From: Gracilimonas sp031581265
Lineage (GTDB): Bacteria; Bacteroidota; Rhodothermia; Balneolales; Balneolaceae
DNA: 57,660 nt
Reading direction: 5' to 3'
Assembly (NCBI RefSeq): GCF_031581265.1
Contig: NZ_JAVLBQ010000018.1
Location: 1 to 57,660, forward strand
The notes under the pieces are model-generated. The model was not told where the DNA came from, searched no databases, and saw nothing but the letters and a program-made list of their open reading frames with translations. Both the position numbers and the translations under genes were made by a program. Position 1 is the stretch's first letter. Every line of letters begins with the position of its first letter. Of this stretch, positions 52,501 through 57,660 are shown one piece after another.

Positions 52501-52821
52501 TCAGAGTCTCTCGAGCAGCTCATTTAAAAATACCTTTATTTCATTGAGATCTTTTCGAGCTTCTGCACTTAACTTAGGTTTAGGTTTCTTAGCTTCACCA
52601 TTCAAAATTTCCTTTACCCCTTCAGGACTATATTTTTTATCATGTAAGAGTTCTTTTATCCTAAAAATAAGGGAAAGCTCTTGTTCTTTGTAAACCCGGT
52701 TTCCTGCACTGTTTTTTTTTGGTTTAAGTTCAGTGTACGTTTTTTCCCAGTTACGCAAAACATGAGGTTCTAATCCCGTTAGTTTGCTGACTTCACCCAT
52801 GGAGTAATACAATTTTTTCAT
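52501..52821 (-). CDS. Small MerR-family transcriptional regulator
   Basis: A 106-residue regulator with the N-terminal MerR winged helix (YSMGEVSKLTGLEPHVLRNWEKTY, and VYKEQELSLIFRIKELLHDKKYS). A short charged C-terminal helix (about 80-106) takes the place of an effector domain. The N-terminal part resembles HMG/MlrA-like MerR regulators. It is convergent with ctaA (6 bases between stops). The target is unknown. Confidence 0.9.
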   Translation of the reverse strand: MKKLYYSMGEVSKLTGLEPHVLRNWEKTYTELKPKKNSAGNRVYKEQELSLIFRIKELLHDKKYSPEGVKEILNGEAKKPKPKLSAEARKDLNEIKVFLNELLERL

Positions 52822-52901
52822 AGCAGGCAGAAAGTGTATTTTAGACTGTTTTTAATGGTATGAAAGTAAATCAATTCTGAACATATATAAAAGCATACAT
52901 T

Positions 52902-53852
52902 TTGGAAACAAAAACGTCGAATAGCCCAATAGATATAAGTGTTGTAGTACCCGTTTATAACGAAGAAGAATCATTGGCGGAGCTTTCACAACAAATTGAA
53001 GATGCATTGTCCAGAGAGTATAGCTACGAGATATTTTTCGTAGATGATGGTTCTTCAGATACTTCCTGGAGTGAAATTAAAAAGCTTTCCGAAAAGCATA
53101 GTAATATACATGGGATTGCCTTTAGCCATAATTATGGGAAGAGCGCAGCCCTGCAAGCCGGCTTTGAAGCCAGCAAAGGTACCTATGTAGTTACCATGGA
53201 TTCTGATTTGCAGGATGACCCGGCCGAAGTTCCCGAAATGATTCAAATGCTAAAGGACGGCTATGACTTGGTGAGTGGATGGAAAAAAGAACGTCATGAT
53301 CCTATTTCGAAAACCATTCCATCTAAATTCTTCAATTATGTAACCCGGAAAGTAGCCGGAATTGAGCTTCATGATTTTAACTGTGGGTTGAAGGCGTATC
53401 GGGCTGAAGTTGTGGAAGACATCTACTTGTATGGAGAACTCCACAGGTATATACCAATGCTCGCAAAAAAAGAAGGCTATACACGAATTACTGAAAAAAT
53501 TGTGGAGCATCATCCCAGAAAATATGGCAAAACGAAATTTGGTCTTTCTCGCTTCATGAATGGCTTTTTAGACTTGGTTACGCTGACTTTTGTACAACGC
53601 TATCTTCAAAAACCAATGCATTTCTTTGGGACAATTGGTGTCCTTATGCTTCTGATAGGAGGTGGAATTAATCTTTATATTGCATATACCAAATTGATAT
53701 TGGGACAAGCCATTGGCGACCGCCCATTATTATTTCTGGGTATTTTATTAATGGTATTGGGAGTTCAACTTCTCTCAACAGGACTTTTGGGAGAGATGAT
53801 CAATAAAAATAATGTAGAAGGACAAAAGCCTCGTATTAGAGAAAAAGTTTAG
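52902..53852 (+). CDS. GT2 glycosyltransferase with C-terminal membrane helices (DPM1/ArnC-like)
   Basis: A 316-residue inner-membrane glycosyltransferase. The GT-A domain begins ISVVVPVYNEEESL and holds FFVDDGSSDTSW, NYGKSAALQAGFEASKG, and the metal-binding MDSDLQDDP. Two membrane helices close it (FFGTIGVLMLLIGGGINLYIA, ILLMVLGVQLLSTGLLGE). It most likely moves a sugar to polyprenyl phosphate. The TTG start at 52902 is the only one that keeps the N-terminal beta strand. It is followed, 65 bases on, by the small lipoprotein gene. Confidence 0.92.
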   Translation: METKTSNSPIDISVVVPVYNEEESLAELSQQIEDALSREYSYEIFFVDDGSSDTSWSEIKKLSEKHSNIHGIAFSHNYGKSAALQAGFEASKGTYVVTMDSDLQDDPAEVPEMIQMLKDGYDLVSGWKKERHDPISKTIPSKFFNYVTRKVAGIELHDFNCGLKAYRAEVVEDIYLYGELHRYIPMLAKKEGYTRITEKIVEHHPRKYGKTKFGLSRFMNGFLDLVTLTFVQRYLQKPMHFFGTIGVLMLLIGGGINLYIAYTKLILGQAIGDRPLLFLGILLMVLGVQLLSTGLLGEMINKNNVEGQKPRIREKV

Positions 53853-53916
53853 ATCTGATACTTTGCTATCTAATAGAGACGTTGTTTTTGGGACGAATAA
53901 CATTAATGGAGTCCAC

Positions 53917-54318
53917 ATGTATTTCAAAAAATCTTTTGTTCTTTTAGGCATCTTGTTTATAGGAGTAAATGGATGCGCTGATATTTTTAATTCCGATAGT
54001 GATGAAGTAAAAATAAGGATTGAAAATTTTTCGGAATATGAAATGAAAAATCTGGTTGTAAGTTTTCCAGATGAAGAAGTAGAGTATGGTAATATTAACA
54101 GCGGGGCAAACAGTGTTTATAAAGAAGTTAAAAAGGCTTACAGATACGCTTATATTGAAACTTATATTCAGGGTAAGAAAGCGGTCTTACAGCCTATAGA
54201 CTATGTTGGGGAAAGTTTTCTTTCGCCAGGATCATATACTTATGAACTAAATTTTGATGAATCTGATATAGACTCAGAAGGAAATATTTTTTTAAACATC
54301 ACCTTGGTAAAAGACTGA
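53917..54318 (+). CDS. Small lipoprotein of unknown function
   Basis: A 133-residue predicted lipoprotein. The start at 53917 gives a signal ending in the lipobox GVNGC (Cys20). The mature part is beta-rich (IRIENFSEYEMKNLVVSFP, SVYKEVKKAYRYAYIETYIQG), a small sandwich-like domain. The longer frame from 53863 adds a leader unlike a signal peptide. It is followed by a strong hairpin terminator. It is not recognisable as a named family. Confidence 0.75.
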   Translation: MYFKKSFVLLGILFIGVNGCADIFNSDSDEVKIRIENFSEYEMKNLVVSFPDEEVEYGNINSGANSVYKEVKKAYRYAYIETYIQGKKAVLQPIDYVGESFLSPGSYTYELNFDESDIDSEGNIFLNITLVKD

Positions 54319-54324
54319 AATAAC

Positions 54325-54365
54325 AAAAAAGCCTTGATTGACAATGAAGTAATCAAGGCTTTTTA
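54325..54365. terminator. Bidirectional terminator between the lipoprotein gene and tRNA array
   Basis: AAAAGCCTTGATT pairs with AATCAAGGCTTTT (11-base loop). A and T runs on both sides let it end the lipoprotein transcript on plus and the tRNA-Glu transcript on minus. Confidence 0.85.
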
Positions 54366-54369
54366 GATG

Positions 54370-54442
54370 TACCGCGTACGGGATTTGAACCCGTGCTACC
54401 GCCGTGAAAGGGCGGCGTCCTGGACCCCTAGACGAACGCGGC
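54370..54442 (-). tRNA. tRNA-Glu (UUC), copy 1
   Basis: 73 bases forming a full cloverleaf with a GCCGCGT/ACGCGGT acceptor stem. The anticodon stem CCGCC/GGCGG closes the loop CTTTCAC, so the anticodon is TTC. No CCA is encoded. The sequence is identical to 54682-54754. Confidence 0.97.
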
Positions 54443-54460
54443 ATTAAAAATTTTTTCAAT

Positions 54461-54494
54461 AAAAAAACTGTGGATGGTTAATATCCACAGTTTA
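54461..54494 (-). terminator. Terminator between tRNA-His and tRNA-Glu copy 1
   Basis: ACTGTGGAT pairs with ATCCACAGT. On the minus strand the hairpin is followed by seven T. It lies immediately after tRNA-His in the direction of transcription, implying that tRNA-Glu copy 1 is transcribed separately or by read-through. Confidence 0.75.
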
Positions 54495-54503
54495 GTAAAA
54501 ATG

Positions 54504-54578
54504 GGAGCCCGATGGGAATTGAACCCACGGCCTCTAGGGCCACAACCTAGCGCTCTAACCGACTGAGCTACGAGCTCC
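54504..54578 (-). tRNA. tRNA-His (GUG)
   Basis: A full cloverleaf with anticodon loop TTGTGGC (anticodon GTG). The acceptor stem can be read with the extra 5' G(-1) paired with C73, as is typical of tRNA-His. No CCA is encoded. Confidence 0.96.
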
Positions 54579-54588
54579 GTGTTTTGTT

Positions 54589-54659
54589 AAATTCCAAGCT
54601 CCAAATCTCAATTTTCAAAAGTTTATAGTTTGGAAATTGATACTTGGTTATTGGAATTT
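54589..54659. repeat. Inverted-repeat element, family E (AAATTCCAA type)
   Basis: AAATTCCAAGCTCCAAATC at the left pairs with an inverted right arm (reading AAATTCCAATAACCAAGTATC on the other strand). It is directly followed by a 22-base palindrome at 54659-54680 (TAAGCTTTGC AA GCAAAGCTTA). It sits between tRNA-Glu copy 2 and tRNA-His. Non-coding. Confidence 0.65.
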
Positions 54660-54681
54660 AAGCTTTGCAAGCAAAGCTTAG

Positions 54682-54754
54682 TACCGCGTACGGGATTTGA
54701 ACCCGTGCTACCGCCGTGAAAGGGCGGCGTCCTGGACCCCTAGACGAACGCGGC
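54682..54754 (-). tRNA. tRNA-Glu (UUC), copy 2
   Basis: Identical in all 73 bases to the gene at 54370-54442, with anticodon TTC. The immediate flanks (GTACCGCG side and GCGGCAT side) match only for a few bases, indicating duplication of the gene itself rather than of a long segment. Confidence 0.97.
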
Positions 54755-54803
54755 ATAGATAAAAATTCAATAAGTCAAAAAAGAGCAAAGCCATTGGTAA
54801 ATG

Positions 54804-54874
54804 AGGCGACAGGCGGACTCGAACCGCCGTACGAGGTTTTGCAGACCTCTGCCTAACCACTCGGCCATGTCGCC
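54804..54874 (-). tRNA. tRNA-Cys (GCA)
   Basis: 71 bases with GGCGACA/TGTCGCC acceptor stem and anticodon loop CTGCAAA (anticodon GCA). The discriminator base is U, as expected for tRNA-Cys. No CCA is encoded. Confidence 0.97.
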
Positions 54875-54899
54875 TTTTGTGTTAAAAGCAAAAAGCTAG

Positions 54900-54973
54900 T
54901 ACGCCCGACAGGAGTCGAACCTGTAACCTACGCCTTAGAAGGGCGTTGCTCTATCCAGTTGAGCTACGGGCGC
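54900..54973 (-). tRNA. tRNA-Arg (UCU)
   Basis: 74 bases. Acceptor GCGCCCG/CGGGCGT with a G-U first pair; anticodon stem ACGCC/GGCGT closes the loop CTTCTAA, anticodon TCT. No CCA is encoded. Confidence 0.97.
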
Positions 54974-54991
54974 TCAACTTAACAAGATGTC

Positions 54992-55035
54992 AAAAAAAGT
55001 GAGATTTCCTGATATAAATGTAATCAGGAAATCTC
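54992..55035 (-). terminator. Terminator after tRNA-Pro
   Basis: A 13-bp stem (GAGATTTCCTGAT with ATCAGGAAATCTC) and, on the minus strand, a run of seven T. It lies between tRNA-Pro and tRNA-Arg, so tRNA-Pro ends here and tRNA-Arg needs its own promoter or read-through. Confidence 0.85.
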
Positions 55036-55041
55036 GTTTAG

Positions 55042-55115
55042 TCGGGGAGACAAGATTTGAACTTGCGACCCTTCGCTCCCAAAGCGAATGCGCTACCGGA
55101 CTGCGCCACTCCCCG
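55042..55115 (-). tRNA. tRNA-Pro (UGG)
   Basis: 74 bases. Acceptor stem CGGGGAG/CTCCCCG, anticodon stem TTCGC/GCGAA with loop TTTGGGA (anticodon TGG). The unusual first base C is typical of bacterial tRNA-Pro. No CCA is encoded. Confidence 0.97.
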
Positions 55116-55175
55116 GTTACTGTCTTCAAGACAGATTCCAAAAATACGAAGCTAAGCTATTTCAGGCAAATAGTT

Positions 55176-56306
55176 TTATGGATTTTCTTTACTTATTTTG
55201 TGTAGCAACTCATCAGAAAAGGTGGACCAACTAAGATCGCTTTTTAACGGTTTTAGAGCTTCTTTAAAGGCTTCCCGGGTTTTTTTATCGGTAAGTTTTA
55301 TGATATCATTTTTTAACCCTTCAATATCACCGGGTTCAAAGGTAAATGCGTTTACATTTTTGTGCACATGTTCAGTTAATCCTGTTAAACTTGAGACGAT
55401 TACAGGTACATTAAAATTTATAGCGTTAGCTAAAATTCCACTTTGGGTTGCAGACTTATAGGGCATTACCAATACATCAGAAATGGTGAAAATTTCAGCC
55501 ATTTCATAATCACTTACAAATCGATCCACTATTATATAAAAATCCCTGTGCTCAGATTTTATCATTGATAATAAATCATTTTTATTAGCATAGAATTCTC
55601 CTGCTATCAAAGGTCTTATCTTATGTTTTTTCAGATCAATTTTATTAAGAGCCTTGATCATAATATCTAACCCTTTATATGAGCGAATTAAACCAAAAAA
55701 CAGAAATACATGTTCTACTTCCTCTACTCCATACTTGGTTCGGAGTTCACTTTCAGTTTCTTCCGGGAAAGATTGTTCATAGACTGGATGAAAGAGTTTT
55801 GTTACATTCGTTTTGACGCCAAGATTTTCAGCCTCTTTTGTGCTTTTCTCTGAGATTACTATCAAATTATCTGATTGGTTTATTAACCTTTTTGACAAAA
55901 TTTCGCCCATAGGAAACTTCTCATGAGGCACTACATTGTGGGCCAATAAGTGAATGCGGATCCTGGGATTATTTTTTTTGAGTGTGTTGACAACTTTCAT
56001 GAATGCCGGGGCAAAATAGGGATGCCAATAGCATATAATTAAATGATCTGGATTATCCTTCAAAATTTCGTTTGCGGCTTTTTTCCATTTAAATGGGTTG
56101 GAAGAGTGTAAAACCGGCTTTGCATATTCTTCTTCATTGAAATCAGTTTCAAACTGAGATTTTCCGGGAAACAAAAGTGAGGGGTATAGGTAACTAAAGT
56201 TATAGGCCCTAACTTCAGTTTTCTTTTTCAAGTTCTTATATAAATAATCACTGAATGTTGCTATTCCTCCTCGGTAAGGGGGGAAAACACTTAGAATAGA
56301 AATCAC
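55176..56306 (-). CDS. GT4-family glycosyltransferase
   Basis: A 376-residue GT-B glycosyltransferase. The N-terminal part has SVFPPYRGGIATFSDYLYKNL and LLAHNVVPHEKFPMG. The C-terminal part has LFFGLIRSYKGLDIMIKAL and MPYKSATQSGILANAINFNVPVI, in which the usual E-x7-E is replaced by a Q-S-G-type motif seen in some GT4 members. The start is GTG, since no ATG precedes the first strand. It is encoded just upstream of the tRNA array in the same direction. The acceptor is unknown. Confidence 0.85.
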   Translation of the reverse strand: MISILSVFPPYRGGIATFSDYLYKNLKKKTEVRAYNFSYLYPSLLFPGKSQFETDFNEEEYAKPVLHSSNPFKWKKAANEILKDNPDHLIICYWHPYFAPAFMKVVNTLKKNNPRIRIHLLAHNVVPHEKFPMGEILSKRLINQSDNLIVISEKSTKEAENLGVKTNVTKLFHPVYEQSFPEETESELRTKYGVEEVEHVFLFFGLIRSYKGLDIMIKALNKIDLKKHKIRPLIAGEFYANKNDLLSMIKSEHRDFYIIVDRFVSDYEMAEIFTISDVLVMPYKSATQSGILANAINFNVPVIVSSLTGLTEHVHKNVNAFTFEPGDIEGLKNDIIKLTDKKTREAFKEALKPLKSDLSWSTFSDELLHKISKENP

Positions 56307-56421
56307 AGATTTTTTTTAGATGGTACTGGTTACATAATGTAATTACAAACTTAAAAGCACAAATATTTGTGTTATTTTAGGCCAAATCATTAAATCCTTT
56401 TTAAAATTCCTTAACTCAAAA

Positions 56422-57513
56422 ATGAGAATATTTTTATCAGCTTTTATTATTTCGTTGCTAACAATGGCGACCTTACAAGCCCAGTCGGTACAAATTAATG
56501 AAACTTCGGCTACCCGCTCAAACAGTTTTGGAGAGTTTCCGGTTGCGGGGCATATTGTTAACATATCAGGTAATAAACTTTCTTTTATAAATGGGGGTAT
56601 TCAGTCTTCCTCAATAAATGAACATACTTCAATATCTACTCTTTTAAGTTTATCTGAGGTAAGTATTTTTGAAGGTAGCGGCATGCAACTATTCTCAAGT
56701 TCGTCTTTTTCCCCTAAAAGTGGTGATTCTTCAGTAAAGGTTTATGCTCAAGCTAATGGTAATTATGTTGTGCGTGAAAACATAGCCAACTTCTTGTTCT
56801 TTAATTCATGGGGAGATATCAAGCAGTCCATCTCAAATAGTTCACAAAGTACAGAAGGGGAGTCTGTATCTGAGCTGGCAGCTGATCCTGCATTTAAAAC
56901 AATAGTCATTTACAACCCTACAATTGTCAGAAATGGAGTTGAAGGTTCCAGGGCTCGAATTGTAAATAACAATTTCACTACTACAAACTTATTTAGCAGC
57001 AACAACAGAGAAATTCGAAATATTAATGTTAGTGAAGACGGACAATTTATCGGGATTTTAACCTATCAAAATGGAAGTGATGATTTGTTTTCGATGTTCG
57101 ACCGTTTTGGAAATGGATTGGTAAGTATCAGTTTTGATCAAACCATTGAAGACGCCGTTATCTCCAGCAACGGAGAATTTGTAACTCTGAGATCAAACGG
57201 CAGGGTTGGAGTTTATTCTACTTTATCAGGTGAAAGAATCGGAAGCACCAGTTTTAGATCCAGATTGGTTTATGCTGAATTTATCCCTGAAGATCAGACT
57301 ATTTTAGCCTTAACCGCCACGCAATCCGGTTCTGTGCTGAATGATGTTGAGGTGCATGCCATAAATATTGAACAAAGGTCAGTAGAACGGCAAGAGTATA
57401 ATTCTGCATTAAGCACCACTAACTTGTTGCCATTACGAATTGAAAGAGAAGGCAGTGATCGTTATATCCTGAAAGGATTAAATAAAACCTTAAAATTACA
57501 GGTTCAGTTTTAG
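56422..57513 (+). CDS. Exported protein of unknown function, propeller-like
   Basis: A 363-residue protein with a signal peptide (MRIFLSAFIISLLTMATLQAQ). The rest has repeating strand patterns (INVSEDGQFIGILTYQNG, DAVISSNGEFVTLRSNGRVG, YAEFIPEDQTILALTATQSG), like the blades of a beta-propeller. It resembles the N-terminal half of the exported protein at 31134-32669 in style, but identity is not evident. No lipobox or sorting tail. Not recognised as a named family. Divergent from the GT4 gene. Confidence 0.7.
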   Translation: MRIFLSAFIISLLTMATLQAQSVQINETSATRSNSFGEFPVAGHIVNISGNKLSFINGGIQSSSINEHTSISTLLSLSEVSIFEGSGMQLFSSSSFSPKSGDSSVKVYAQANGNYVVRENIANFLFFNSWGDIKQSISNSSQSTEGESVSELAADPAFKTIVIYNPTIVRNGVEGSRARIVNNNFTTTNLFSSNNREIRNINVSEDGQFIGILTYQNGSDDLFSMFDRFGNGLVSISFDQTIEDAVISSNGEFVTLRSNGRVGVYSTLSGERIGSTSFRSRLVYAEFIPEDQTILALTATQSGSVLNDVEVHAINIEQRSVERQEYNSALSTTNLLPLRIEREGSDRYILKGLNKTLKLQVQF

Positions 57514-57528
57514 AATCTGACTGTCAAT

Positions 57529-57562
57529 AAAAATGGCCTTCTAACTTAATAGAAGGCCATCA
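57529..57562 (-). terminator. Hairpin terminator at the right end
   Basis: ATGGCCTTCT pairs with AGAAGGCCAT (8-base loop). The T run follows on the minus strand, so it best terminates a gene entering from the right edge. It may also slow transcription from the plus-strand gene ending at 57513. Confidence 0.7.
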
Positions 57563-57590
57563 TTTAGGTAAATCTTATTTAAGAAGGGTC

Positions 57591-57659
57591 TTATGAAGCA
57601 AACGAGTCAAAGCGGATCGTCTCTGAGTCGTTTAAGCAATATGTGATATAAGTTATGAT
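57591..57659 (-). CDS. Possible C-terminal end of a gene beyond the right edge
   Basis: On the minus strand an open frame runs in from the window edge for 22 codons and ends at TAA (57591-57593). The sequence is YITYCLNDSETIRFDSFAS-like and soluble in character. A terminator with the correct polarity lies 30 bases further on. Too short to identify; the call rests on the frame plus the terminator. Confidence 0.35.
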   Translation of the reverse strand: MITYITYCLNDSETIRFDSFAS

Positions 57660-57660
57660 T

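Noticed and set aside
1..57660. CRISPR array, prophage, IS element or integrase
   Set aside because: No regularly spaced direct repeats with unique spacers, no phage structural genes, and no transposase or recombinase frames were found. The repeats present are isolated inverted elements.

Overview
The window looks like chromosome from a marine member of the Balneolota/Rhodothermota-Bacteroidota group (Balneola, Gracilimonas and relatives). This is inferred from gene content, not from a marker-gene search. The pointers are a SusC/SusD outer-membrane pair, a GWxTD lipoprotein, a SprE/PorW-like TPR lipoprotein, a fused E1 alpha/beta 2-oxoacid dehydrogenase, a serine-palmitoyltransferase-like enzyme, a zinc-free ribosomal protein L31 and a few TAnnTTTG-type promoter boxes. 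It is mostly ordinary housekeeping chromosome. I see no phage, IS transposase, integrase or CRISPR array.

Layout. 1-5.3 kb: SusC/SusD pair with a strong terminator, between two repeat-rich non-coding stretches. 6.1-16.8 kb: GWxTD lipoprotein, pyruvate kinase, TPR lipoprotein, pyrD, pabB-like chorismate enzyme, an unusual AAA ATPase, rpmE and a metallo-beta-lactamase-fold hydrolase. 16.8-19.9 kb (minus): TPR protein, lptE, a receiver-less sigma-54 activator, an Lrp-type regulator. 20.1-27.6 kb: serS, a small membrane protein between two hairpin repeats, dusB, hsp20, class I aldolase, a flippase-like membrane protein, radA, rpsU. 27.9-31.1 kb: antitoxin/toxin pair, TIGR02757-type protein, methyltransferase, mutY with an intact Nudix box. 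31.1-38.7 kb: the most interesting block: Ig/propeller exported protein, SDR epimerase/reductase, two GT-B glycosyltransferases, an SPT-like PLP enzyme and a GNAT-like protein. It reads as a candidate sphingolipid or sulfonolipid (and glycolipid) pathway. 38.9-43.1 kb: fumC and fused E1. 43.3-50.4 kb: DUF58/MoxR/DUF4350/DUF4129/membrane protein/SpoIIM gene train on the minus strand, divergent from an RDD gene. 50.6-52.8 kb: divergent ctaB/ctaA (heme A synthesis) and a MerR regulator. 52.9-57.7 kb: DPM1-like glycosyltransferase, a small lipoprotein, a six-gene tRNA array (Pro, Arg, Cys, Glu, His, Glu, all minus), a GT4 glycosyltransferase, an exported protein, and probably the tail of another gene at the right edge.

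A second theme is non-coding. At least five unrelated kinds of long inverted-repeat element lie between genes, at 1-76/5714-5925/44658-44790, 21373-21450/21711-21803, 40356-40514, 43113-43272 and 54589-54659. One family has three copies in the window, one of them between moxR and the DUF58 gene of an otherwise tightly packed gene train. They look like non-autonomous, REP/MITE-like dispersed elements.
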